This document shows positions 18,497 through 25,912 of a stretch of DNA of 49,755 bases, one piece after another. Each line of letters starts with the position of its first letter. Positions within the stretch are counted from its first letter, which is position 1. The DNA is from Bacteroidales bacterium (GTDB taxonomy: Bacteria; Bacteroidota; Bacteroidia; Bacteroidales; UBA10428). Below the pieces are notes generated by a model. The model worked only from the letters and a program-made list of their open reading frames with translations, did not search any database and was not told the origin of the DNA. The DNA lies in contig JAFGOR010000266.1 in NCBI GenBank assembly GCA_016926375.1, forward strand, positions 1 through 49,755. Reading direction: 5' to 3'. The position numbers were made by a program, and so were the translations under genes.

Positions 18497-19603
18497 TCAA
18501 AGTGCAGGTTTCAATTCCAGTTCATAAAGAACAGGCCAGTTTTTTCCGGTTACATACAGGTGTCCGTTGGCGGGGTTATAGGCTATTCCGTTGAGTACCT
18601 TATTATAATCTCCTTTTGAACCGGAAGGCATCAGGGTTTCGAGTTCGATTTTTCCGGTGACCTTTCCGCTTTCAGGCTCAATAACAACGATGAAAGACTC
18701 TCCGTAAACATTGGCGAGTACCTTTCCATTGATATACTCAATCTCGTTCAGCGAGTCTATGCGTCCTTTGTTGTCGAACACCTCAACACGGTCAACCTGG
18801 GTAAAAAATTCAGGTTCCAGGTAAAAGAGCTGGGCCGATCCGTCGGTCATGATCAGGAAATTGTTGTTGGCTGTAAGTCCCCAACCTTCCAAAAACTGGT
18901 AATCAAAACTCCGGATTTGTTTCAGGGTATTTTTATCGTAAACAAATCCAACTTGTGATCTGTAAGTAATCTGATATATCTGATCTTTGAACAGGGCAAT
19001 ACCTTCGCCAAAATATTGCGGGGCCATATGAGTTATCTTTTCTGGCTTGCCTGTTTCCATATCCACAATCCGAACAGATGACTTGCCTTCCAAACCGGTA
19101 CTTTCATACAGCTTCCCATTGCTGTATACAAGTCCCTGAGTATATGCCAGGTCGTCATGCGGCAATTTCCGGATTACCCGGTATGTGTATTGCTGTGGCT
19201 CCAGGTTGGAAAGCACTACCAGGTTGATGTTGTGCGATTCCTGAAGCGAGTCGGAAAAATAAACAAGTATTTTCAGGGTTATCTTTCCAACCCTGCTGTT
19301 GGCAGAATGCCAATACAAGCGGGCCGGCAATCCGGGATGGATTATTGCAGGACCTTTTCCTCCGGATACTGCAAGCGAGTCAATTGTTGCCGTACTGTCT
19401 GCCTGTACAATTTCAATTTTTACCGAGTCACCGCTTGTGATTACCTGGTTGGGTTGAGGTGTGATTAAACGGATACGGGTTGGAGCTGCTTTACCGGTAA
19501 GGTTGTCTGCATGCCGGGGGGCATTTTTCCGGCAGCAACTCAGCGACAGAATAAGTATCATCGCGGTAAACAGAAGCGATACTATGCGGGAAAAGGGCTT
19601 CAT
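18497..19603 (-). CDS. Glutaminyl-peptide cyclotransferase-like lipoprotein (glutamine cyclotransferase family)
   Basis: 368 residues. A signal peptide with lipobox (LILSLSCCRKN) marks a lipoprotein. A short Ig-like beta domain (about residues 40-130) precedes a five-bladed propeller with family motifs: DDLAYTQGLVYSNGKLYESTGLEGKS in two pieces, EGWGLT, YINGKVLANVY, VLNGIAY and LYVTGKNWPVLYELEL. The family (plant and bacterial QC, PF05096) turns N-terminal glutamine into pyroglutamate and works on secreted proteins. Many secreted Bacteroidetes proteins carry N-terminal pyroglutamate, so it may mature exported proteins in the periplasm. It follows the HAD gene by 23 bases. Confidence 0.9.
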   Translation of the reverse strand: MKPFSRIVSLLFTAMILILSLSCCRKNAPRHADNLTGKAAPTRIRLITPQPNQVITSGDSVKIEIVQADSTATIDSLAVSGGKGPAIIHPGLPARLYWHSANSRVGKITLKILVYFSDSLQESHNINLVVLSNLEPQQYTYRVIRKLPHDDLAYTQGLVYSNGKLYESTGLEGKSSVRIVDMETGKPEKITHMAPQYFGEGIALFKDQIYQITYRSQVGFVYDKNTLKQIRSFDYQFLEGWGLTANNNFLIMTDGSAQLFYLEPEFFTQVDRVEVFDNKGRIDSLNEIEYINGKVLANVYGESFIVVIEPESGKVTGKIELETLMPSGSKGDYNKVLNGIAYNPANGHLYVTGKNWPVLYELELKPAL

Positions 19604-19626
19604 CGGAGGTAAAAAATGAGGGGTGG

Positions 19627-20052
19627 TTATTGGAAAAGCTTCTTGAGCCTGCTTCCCACCTTGGTGTTTCCCTTGGCAAGATTGCCCAGTTCATTGTATT
19701 CCGAGTCGGCATAATCGGGATTCAGCATCTGCCAGATTTCACTCCAGCCAGGGAATCCGCCTACATTCCGGTCGTCAATGAAAAGATCACAATCGATTTT
19801 GCGGCTGCATGCCTCCAGCTCAAAGACCTCTTCGGGGTAACTTTTGTTCACCGCATAGAACTCAATGCCTTTTTTACGGCAGTATTCTACTGCTTCATCA
19901 AGTTCTTTACCATGCCTGAATGTCCATAGAATCAGGCTGTGTCCGAGTTTCTGCAATTGTTTCAGCGTTTCAAAAGCAAACAGCTTTTCTTCGCCAATCT
20001 GGGGATAGCGATGCTCGACAATGGTACCATCAAAATCAACTGCAATTTTCAT
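19627..20052 (-). CDS. HAD-superfamily hydrolase, BT0820-like
   Basis: 141 residues. HAD motif I is VDFDGTIVEH, with the nucleophile and acid/base Asp; motif II lies near LILWTFRHG; motif III is the Lys of VNKSYPEE; motif IV is CDLFIDDRNVGG. The size matches the short capless BT0820 group, named after a Bacteroides thetaiotaomicron protein. The substrate is not known. It is the first gene of a pair with the cyclotransferase. A TATTTTTG element lies 38 bases upstream of the ATG. Confidence 0.85.
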   Translation of the reverse strand: MKIAVDFDGTIVEHRYPQIGEEKLFAFETLKQLQKLGHSLILWTFRHGKELDEAVEYCRKKGIEFYAVNKSYPEEVFELEACSRKIDCDLFIDDRNVGGFPGWSEIWQMLNPDYADSEYNELGNLAKGNTKVGSRLKKLFQ

Positions 20053-20089
20053 AAAACTTTCTCCTGTGATTTTATGTGTCTGAAAGAGG

Positions 20090-20097
20090 CAAAAATA
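20090..20097 (-). promoter_or_regulatory. Putative -7 element for the HAD gene
   Basis: The minus strand reads TATTTTTG, a perfect Bacteroidetes -7 element, 38 bases before the HAD start. No matching -33 TTTG box is evident. It lies back to back with a plus-strand element for pssA. Confidence 0.4.
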
Positions 20098-20119
20098 TAC
20101 AATTAAATCAAATTAGAAT

Positions 20120-20127
20120 TACATTTG
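20120..20127 (+). promoter_or_regulatory. Putative -7 element for pssA
   Basis: The plus strand reads TACATTTG, matching TAnnTTTG, 58 bases before the pssA ATG at 20186. No good -33 box is seen, so confidence is moderate at best. Confidence 0.35.
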
Positions 20128-20185
20128 CGCAGAGCCTGCTACCAAATCTGAAAAATACTCATTGAAAGTATTTAAATCATTTACC

Positions 20186-20944
20186 ATGAACAGCATGAAA
20201 AAAGGATTACCCAGTGTTTTTACATCACTCGGACTGATATCGGGATGCATATCAATTGTGGCTGCATTATCTTATGGCGAATTGCTACTGGCCGGATATT
20301 TCATTTTGATTGCAGCCCTGTTTGATTTTTTAGACGGACTGGTTGCACGTTCGTTGAACAGCATCACCGAATTTGGCAAACAGTTGGATTCTCTGGCCGA
20401 CGTGGTGAGTTTCGGGGTTGCCCCATCCATGATCCTGTATCGGTTGATGCTGCTTTCGTATGTCAGGAGCTCTCCCGGAGCTGATTTTGACGTAATGAAT
20501 CCCGCTCCCGGAGAAGGGTTTGTGTTGTATGCTGTTTTTCTGGTTGCTGTATTTTCAGCAATCCGATTGGCTAAATTTAACCTCGATCCGGAACAGGTAA
20601 AAAGTTTCAGGGGATTGCCTACCCCGGCCAATGCTATTTTTATTGCGGCTTTGGGCTTTGTGGCTGAGAATAGCCGAGAGTTTCCATTTGCTGAGCTTGT
20701 ATTCAACAGGTATTTTTTGCTGGTAATTGTTATCTTGTCATGTTTCCTGCTGGTTTCCAATATCCGCATGTTTTCACTCAAATTCTCGTCGTTTAATCCG
20801 GCAAAAAACTGGATGCGTTACCTGTTTCTGGTACTGTCGGTTTTACTGATTGTGTTGTTCGGACTTCCGGGCCTGGCACCGGTAATTATCCTGTACATCA
20901 TCTTGTCGGTGATCAGCCAGTATCTGCTGCCAGAACAAAAGTAA
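20186..20944 (+). CDS. pssA: CDP-diacylglycerol--serine O-phosphatidyltransferase
   Basis: 252 residues. The CDP-alcohol phosphotransferase signature D-x2-DG-x2-AR-x8-G-x3-D-x3-D is present as DFLDGLVARSL followed by EFGKQLDSLAD. Multiple membrane helices follow. The enzyme makes phosphatidylserine, the precursor of phosphatidylethanolamine, in the inner membrane. The track starts at a TTG at 20162; the ATG at 20186 (MNSMKKGLPSV) fits the family N-terminus better. It converges on the cytochrome bd operon end with 16 bases between stops. Confidence 0.92.
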   Translation: MNSMKKGLPSVFTSLGLISGCISIVAALSYGELLLAGYFILIAALFDFLDGLVARSLNSITEFGKQLDSLADVVSFGVAPSMILYRLMLLSYVRSSPGADFDVMNPAPGEGFVLYAVFLVAVFSAIRLAKFNLDPEQVKSFRGLPTPANAIFIAALGFVAENSREFPFAELVFNRYFLLVIVILSCFLLVSNIRMFSLKFSSFNPAKNWMRYLFLVLSVLLIVLFGLPGLAPVIILYIILSVISQYLLPEQK

Positions 20945-20960
20945 TTCTGCCTGATTCTTA

Positions 20961-21086
20961 TTACTTGTTGGTGTTGGTTTCCTTTTGCTTCTTCTCATAC
21001 ATACTCAGGGCAATCCGCACGGCAAACCAGCATAAAATAATTGTCAGTGGCCAGCTTAAAAGCATCAGTATTGAGGAAAGGTACAT
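20961..21086 (-). CDS. 41-residue single-pass membrane protein downstream of cydB (candidate CydX-like subunit)
   Basis: This ORF is too short for the supplied track. From the ATG at 21086 the minus strand encodes MYLSSILMLLSWPLTI, ILCWFAVRIALSMYEKK, then a polar Lys/Gln/Asn/Thr tail and TAA: one membrane helix of about 22 residues and a basic cytoplasmic-looking tail. It starts 17 bases after the cydB stop in the same direction. CydX/AppX and CydS subunits of bd oxidases are 30-40-residue single-helix proteins encoded right after cydB; their sequences differ widely, so the match here is by size, topology and location, not residue identity. An accessory subunit of the bd oxidase is the best inference. 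Confidence 0.7.
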   Translation of the reverse strand: MYLSSILMLLSWPLTIILCWFAVRIALSMYEKKQKETNTNK

Positions 21087-21103
21087 GGCAATTCAGTTTA
21101 GCG

Positions 21104-22261
21104 TTAGTAAATGTGTGATCCCGAACTGATTTCTTCACTTGTGAGTTTTTCCCTGTTGATGGCTCTCCATGCGTAAAAAATGTAGGCTACTACAAGGGGT
21201 ATCATTAACGAAACATAACTCATGGCTACCAGTGTGTATCGGCTCGATGAGCTGTTGGCAATGGTAAGTGAGCTTTGCAAGTCGAAGGTGGAAGGGTAAT
21301 ATGAGGTATTGTTATACCCGGCAAGCAGAAAGAGGCTGAAAACAAAGCAAACCGTACCAAAACCTGAAAACCAGATTCCTTTGAAATAGCCTTTGCGAAC
21401 CAGCGTTTTAATAATTCCAAAAAGCACAAGGATAGTACCGGAGAAAAACAAAACAGCAACTGCCGGCATGGCAACCAGGTTGTGGGTGTATTTATAGTTT
21501 TCAAGATAAACTGTATTTGATTGCGGGTCAACTGCAAATCCTTTGCGAAGCAGCAGGATTACCACATATGCCAAAAAGGCTGCAACAAACGGAATGGCAT
21601 TTCTGAGCAAGGCTTTCTTTGCCCGCTCAGCAATGGCGTCATGCCCTATGTTATTCATGAAATAAAGCAGGCCCAGGATGCGGGCAAGCAGAAAAACAGT
21701 GAGTCCAAGCAGCAGGTTATGCACGTTAAGAGCCGCTTCGAGTCCGCGGTAAGGTGATTCCCAACGTGAAATGGCAGGATCACTGACCCGGGTGATGTTG
21801 CTGAAATCAATACTGAATGCCGAGCCGGTAAAGAATGTGGCCACGGCAATACCCAGCATGATGGTGCCCACAGCTCCATTAATGTAGAGGAAAACTTCGA
21901 ATGTGCGGTGACCGAAAACATTGGAAGGTTTCGACCTGTATTCATATGAAACGGCCTGAATTACAAAGCAGAACAGGATGATCATCCAAACCCAGTAGGC
22001 GCCTCCGAAACTGGTTGCATAAAACAGCGGAAAGGAAGCAAAAAAAGCCCCTCCAAAAGTGACCAGCGTAGTAAATGTAAATTCCCATTTACGCCCCAGG
22101 GAGTTTACCAGAATGGTGCGTTCGGTTTCGTTCTTACCCAGTGTATAAATCAATGTTTGCCCACCCTGAACAAAGAGCAGGAAAACCAGCAGGGCCCCAA
22201 GCAATGAGATTATTGCCCACCAGTATTGCTGCAAAGCAAAGTATGAAAATGATTCGAACAT
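21104..22261 (-). CDS. cydB: Cytochrome bd quinol oxidase subunit II
   Basis: 385 residues, about nine membrane helices. Recognisable stretches are FVQGGQTLIYTLGKNETERT near the N-terminus and SLGRKWEFTFTTLVTFGGAFFASFP in two adjoining pieces, typical of CydB. It pairs with CydA to reduce oxygen to water with quinol electrons, with high oxygen affinity, in the inner membrane. It lies 12 bases after cydA, and the 41-codon gene follows. The operon order is DUF4492-cydA-cydB-small subunit. Confidence 0.95.
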   Translation of the reverse strand: MFESFSYFALQQYWWAIISLLGALLVFLLFVQGGQTLIYTLGKNETERTILVNSLGRKWEFTFTTLVTFGGAFFASFPLFYATSFGGAYWVWMIILFCFVIQAVSYEYRSKPSNVFGHRTFEVFLYINGAVGTIMLGIAVATFFTGSAFSIDFSNITRVSDPAISRWESPYRGLEAALNVHNLLLGLTVFLLARILGLLYFMNNIGHDAIAERAKKALLRNAIPFVAAFLAYVVILLLRKGFAVDPQSNTVYLENYKYTHNLVAMPAVAVLFFSGTILVLFGIIKTLVRKGYFKGIWFSGFGTVCFVFSLFLLAGYNNTSYYPSTFDLQSSLTIANSSSSRYTLVAMSYVSLMIPLVVAYIFYAWRAINREKLTSEEISSGSHIY

Positions 22262-22273
22262 GCTGTAATCCTC

Positions 22274-23827
22274 CTATTTTGGTCCTGTTTTGATTTGTTT
22301 GATCATGATACTCAGTTCCGCGATCAGCAGGGATGTAAATAACAAAAGGAACAGGAAAAATGTGATCTGAACCGAGGAAGTATTGATGTGTGATATGGCA
22401 GCCATGGTTGGCAACAGATCCTGGATGACCCAGGGTTGCCTTCCCATTTCGGCCAATACCCAACCCGATTGTGATGCAATGTAGGTTAAGGGTATGCTGA
22501 AAACCGACAACCAAAGCAGGAATTTGCGGTTTTCAATTTTGCCCCTGTACAGGCTGAGCAATACCAGGGCCAGCAGCAGGAGAAAGTAAAATCCCAGGGC
22601 GACCATGATGTGAAAGCTGTAAAAGGCAATTGGAACATTCGGTATCACACTGTTGGGGTCGGTTAGAAATCCATATCCGAAGTAACGGAAGTAGTCGTTT
22701 TTGAAACCGGGGTCATTGAATTGCGCCTTCAGCATGTTGTATGTGGCTGTATCGCCCTGTTCGCGGGCGTCTTTTAAGCGGGCAAGCGATTCACGCGCGA
22801 ATTTTCCCCTATCCATCTTTTCAGTCACCGGCATAAGGCCTCTTTGCGGATTGCCGTCCACCAAATCATTGATTCCGGGTACAAAGGCATCGAATTTGCC
22901 AAATGCCAGAAAAGAAAGGAACCCGGGCATTTCTATCTTAAATGCAGATTTTTTAGCATTCCGGGTAGTGGTATCTTCTGCTACATCTGTCAGAATGCCT
23001 ATTGCAACTAAAGGAGCCCGCTCACTGCCGTTGTATAAACCTTCCATGGCAGCAAGTTTAACGGGTTGTACCCGGGCTACCTGTTTTGCCGACCCGTCAC
23101 CCGTGTATATGAGCATCAGTGATGAAATCAGTCCGAATACTGCGGCAACCAGGATGCTGTTTTTTGAGAAAGCCTGTTCTCTTTTCTTGAGTAAAAACCA
23201 GGAACTGATTCCGACCACAAAAATGGCCGAGAGTACATAACCCGAAGTAATCGTATGCAGAAATTTGTTAATGGCAACCGGAGAAAGAAGTACCTCCCAG
23301 AAATTGATCATTTCGTTTCGGGCAGTTTCCGGGTTGAAATGCATGCCTACCGGGCTCTGCATCCAGGCATTGGCTACCAGGATCCATAAGGCCGAAAGAT
23401 TGGCACCAAAAGCCACCAGCCAGGTGGAAACCAGGTGGAATTTCTTGCTGACTTTATTCCAGCCAAAAAACATGACAGCAATAAAAGTCGATTCGAGAAA
23501 GAAAGCCATGATGCCTTCAATGGCAAGCGGAGCACCAAAAATATCCCCAACAAACCAGGAATAATTCGACCAGTTGGTGCCAAATTCAAATTCGAGAATG
23601 ATACCTGTAGCCACCCCGATGGCGAAATTAATTCCAAAAAGGGTCATCCAGAACTTGGTAATCCGCTTCCATTCTTCATTACCGGTACGCACATACAGGG
23701 TTTCCATAATGGCCAGGATAAACGACAGACCCAGCGTTAATGGTACAAATATCCAATGATACATGGCGGTGAGAGCAAATTGTCCACGCGACCAGTTTAC
23801 AAGAGACAGATCAATGTTTTCTAGCAT
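22274..23827 (-). CDS. cydA: Cytochrome bd quinol oxidase subunit I
   Basis: 517 residues. Haem-ligand His near residue 24 in AMYHWIFVPLTLG, conserved GTNWSNYSWFVGDIFGAPL and LESTFIAVMFFGW, the second haem His region KFLHTITSGY, and the CydA hallmark GRQPWVIQDLLPT close to the C-terminus. It contains the three haem sites and the quinol-binding loop of the bd oxidase. It starts 2 bases after DUF4492. A high-affinity oxidase next to a flavodiiron protein fits an anaerobe or microaerobe that removes trace oxygen. Confidence 0.97.
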   Translation of the reverse strand: MLENIDLSLVNWSRGQFALTAMYHWIFVPLTLGLSFILAIMETLYVRTGNEEWKRITKFWMTLFGINFAIGVATGIILEFEFGTNWSNYSWFVGDIFGAPLAIEGIMAFFLESTFIAVMFFGWNKVSKKFHLVSTWLVAFGANLSALWILVANAWMQSPVGMHFNPETARNEMINFWEVLLSPVAINKFLHTITSGYVLSAIFVVGISSWFLLKKREQAFSKNSILVAAVFGLISSLMLIYTGDGSAKQVARVQPVKLAAMEGLYNGSERAPLVAIGILTDVAEDTTTRNAKKSAFKIEMPGFLSFLAFGKFDAFVPGINDLVDGNPQRGLMPVTEKMDRGKFARESLARLKDAREQGDTATYNMLKAQFNDPGFKNDYFRYFGYGFLTDPNSVIPNVPIAFYSFHIMVALGFYFLLLLALVLLSLYRGKIENRKFLLWLSVFSIPLTYIASQSGWVLAEMGRQPWVIQDLLPTMAAISHINTSSVQITFFLFLLLFTSLLIAELSIMIKQIKTGPK

Positions 23828-23829
23828 AA

Positions 23830-24048
23830 TTATCGGGGTTTTGACAGCTGATCAATAACATAGTCACCTCTTTCCTTATCGTTGCTGAAATTTTCCTTGA
23901 GCAAATCGGGAAAGAAGAAAATCTTCAATATGACAAACATGATGAAAAGCTTGATGAGTATGATGACCCAAAGCTTTTTCCCTACAGTCATACTCCGGAA
24001 TCCGTCGTAATAAAACCTGAATACCTTATAGAAGATATTTCTTTCCAT
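23830..24048 (-). CDS. DUF4492 small membrane protein
   Basis: 72 residues: FYYDGFRSMTVGKKLWVII followed by LIKLFIMFVILKIFFFPD is the DUF4492 core, one membrane helix with a charged tail. In Bacteroidetes the family is encoded immediately ahead of cydA; here it is 2 bases upstream. The function is unknown; an assembly or accessory role for bd oxidase is the obvious inference. It heads the operon, and the 180-base gap to the divergent small Cys-rich gene holds the promoters. Confidence 0.88.
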   Translation of the reverse strand: MERNIFYKVFRFYYDGFRSMTVGKKLWVIILIKLFIMFVILKIFFFPDLLKENFSNDKERGDYVIDQLSKPR

Positions 24049-24228
24049 TAAAAAACATTCATTACAGGTAAAGATATTAATTTTTGATGTACAGGCAGAT
24101 CAACCACTAAACAAATTAGCCGGAAGGATTGTTAAGATAGTTAATATTTCACATATGTTAACATTTGATTAACATGCATTCAGTCAAAAGTGGCATAGCT
24201 TTACCTGTATAACCAAAAAAACAGATCT

Positions 24229-24585
24229 ATGAAGAATTTCAAGACCTATTTAGCGGCTATCCTTTTTATCGGGGCATTATCTGCAACAGCGTTTGCATTA
24301 ACCGAGGATGACCCCAAGAAGCAGAGCACTGAAACCACAACAAAAGCTCAGTGTGATCAGATGAAAGCAACAGCATCGGTTGCCGAACCCTGCTGTCAGC
24401 ATAAGGAAACAGCATCAGCAACAAATTGCAAAGAGAAGGCGTCTGCCTCCTGTGATTCAGATGCAGCTAAACCTGCATGCAAAGATGCAGCTTCAACAGC
24501 ATCAGCTGATTGTCCGAAAGCCAAAGAATGCGCCAAGGCAGCAACATGCAAGGATAAGGCCACTGCTTCGGCAGAAAAGAAATAA
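24229..24585 (+). CDS. Small secreted Cys/Ala/Lys-rich low-complexity protein
   Basis: 118 residues. A clear signal peptide (MKNFKTYLAAILFIGALSATAFA) precedes about 95 residues of low complexity, rich in Ala, Lys, Thr and Ser, with nine cysteines spaced roughly every 6-12 residues (CDQ, EPCCQH, NCKEK, SCDSD, ACKD, DCPK, ECAK, TCKDK). The family is not recognised. The pattern would suit metal binding or disulfide-rich surface material, but neither is shown. It is a single gene between the cytochrome bd operon and the flavodiiron gene, in a region that handles oxygen. The upstream DNA has an inverted GTTAA/TTAAC arrangement. Two overlapping track ORFs in other frames are shadows. Confidence 0.8.
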   Translation: MKNFKTYLAAILFIGALSATAFALTEDDPKKQSTETTTKAQCDQMKATASVAEPCCQHKETASATNCKEKASASCDSDAAKPACKDAASTASADCPKAKECAKAATCKDKATASAEKK

Positions 24586-24612
24586 TCTTTTTTACGTTTC
24601 TTTTTCCCTGTT

Positions 24613-24640
24613 GTAGAGACGCAAAATTTTGCGTCTCTAC
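24613..24640. repeat. Perfect 28-base palindrome after the Cys-rich gene
   Basis: The half-site GTAGAGACGCAAAA is followed directly by its exact reverse complement. It lies 27 bases after the stop codon. No T-run follows, so it is not a classical terminator, though the stem could stabilise or end the transcript. Palindromes of the GTAGAGACGC type are dispersed in many bacterial genomes; I recall them from cyanobacteria and Bacteroidetes. Confidence 0.85.
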
Positions 24641-24644
24641 ATGT

Positions 24645-24675
24645 TTTGGCACATAACGGAAACATGTTAATTTTA
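24645..24675 (+). promoter_or_regulatory. Putative promoter of the flavodiiron gene
   Basis: TTTG at 24645-24648, a 19-base spacer, then TAATTTTA at 24668-24675, one base off TAnnTTTG. Spacing matches the Bacteroidetes consensus, and the predicted transcript start lies about 20 bases before the ATG at 24701. Confidence 0.5.
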
Positions 24676-24700
24676 CCGTTGTAATCAATACAATAAAATC

Positions 24701-25909
24701 ATGTCAGAAAACAAGGTTTTAAAAGTTACAGAAGATGTCAGCTGGATAGGAATTCTCGACAGGGACATTGTCACCTTTGATATTGTGATGGAAACCAGGG
24801 AGGGAACGACTTACAATTCCTACTTTATCAATGCAACAAAAAAAGCTGTAATTGACACGGCAAAAGCCAGTTTTCGGGAAACATACCTGAAAAAGCTCAG
24901 AGCTGTTACGGATCCTGCTGCAATTGACTATATTGTGCTGAACCATACCGAGCCGGACCATTCAGGATGTGTAAAATACCTGTTGGACCTTGCCCCCAAA
25001 GCTGTTGTTTATGGCAGCCGACAGGCTATCACCTATTTACAGGATATGATCAACCGGCCATTCAACTTTGTTTATGTAAAAGATGGGGAAACACTCGATT
25101 TGGGTAACAAAACACTGAGGTTTATTTCGGCTCCTAATCTGCATTGGCCCGACAGCATTTACACCTACCTTGAAGAAGATAAGCTTTTGTTCACCTGTGA
25201 TTCATTCGGAGCTCATTTTTGCCGTGAAGCCCTATTCGATGATCTGGTAGGGGATTACCAGGAATCTTTCAAGTACTATTTCGATGTGATTTTAAAACCA
25301 TTCAGCAGTTTTATGCTGAAGGCCATTGAAAAGATCAGGCCTTTGGAAATCAATGCGGTTTGTCCCGGGCATGGTCCGATTCTGCGAAGTACCTGGAAAG
25401 AAAAGATAGCACTGTCGGAAAAATATGCCGAACAATATATTGCTGATTCACTCTGCCTTGACAACAGCATTCTGATCACGTATGTATCTGCCTATGGTTA
25501 TACCAGGCAAATGGCCGAGGCTATTGCATTGGGTGTCCGCGAGGTGGTGGATTATAAGATACATATTGTAGATATTGAAAACATGCTGCTTGGCGAGCTT
25601 GAAGAGCTTATCGTGCGCAGCAAATCATTCCTGATTGGTTCTCCTACCATCAACCAGAATACGCTGCTTCCTGTTTACCGGATGTTTGCACTGATTAACC
25701 CATTGCGCGACAGGGGAAAGAAGGCAGCCGCCTTTGGCTCTTACGGCTGGAGCGGGGAGGCTGTCAAAATTATTGAGAATCAACTTAAAACGCTGAAGCT
25801 AAATGTTGTAATGGAGGGGATGAGCAGCAAATTCTCCCCCGGCGAACAAAAACACGAGCAGATGATAAGCTTTGGAAGATCCTTTGCAAAACATCTGCTG
25901 GAATCCTGA
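24701..25909 (+). CDS. FprA-type flavodiiron protein (A-type flavoprotein, O2/NO reductase)
   Basis: 402 residues. The N-terminal metallo-beta-lactamase domain holds the diiron ligands: HTEPDHSG (H-x-E-x-D-H), APNLHWPDS, CDSFGAHF and CPGHGPIL. The C-terminal flavodoxin domain begins near residue 250 (ITYVSAYGYTRQMAEAI) and binds FMN (GSPTINQNT; FGSYGWSGEAV). The family reduces oxygen to water or NO to N2O in the cytoplasm with electrons from rubredoxin or related donors and protects anaerobes. A FprA-only layout without a fused rubredoxin is seen. It converges on the giant T9SS gene with 3 bases between stops. Confidence 0.95.
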   Translation: MSENKVLKVTEDVSWIGILDRDIVTFDIVMETREGTTYNSYFINATKKAVIDTAKASFRETYLKKLRAVTDPAAIDYIVLNHTEPDHSGCVKYLLDLAPKAVVYGSRQAITYLQDMINRPFNFVYVKDGETLDLGNKTLRFISAPNLHWPDSIYTYLEEDKLLFTCDSFGAHFCREALFDDLVGDYQESFKYYFDVILKPFSSFMLKAIEKIRPLEINAVCPGHGPILRSTWKEKIALSEKYAEQYIADSLCLDNSILITYVSAYGYTRQMAEAIALGVREVVDYKIHIVDIENMLLGELEELIVRSKSFLIGSPTINQNTLLPVYRMFALINPLRDRGKKAAAFGSYGWSGEAVKIIENQLKTLKLNVVMEGMSSKFSPGEQKHEQMISFGRSFAKHLLES

Positions 25910-25912
25910 GAA

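Noticed and set aside
24396-24665. 89-codon minus-strand ORF opposite the Cys-rich gene
   Set aside because: The plus-strand frame has a signal peptide and regular cysteines; the minus ORF merely crosses it and the palindrome.
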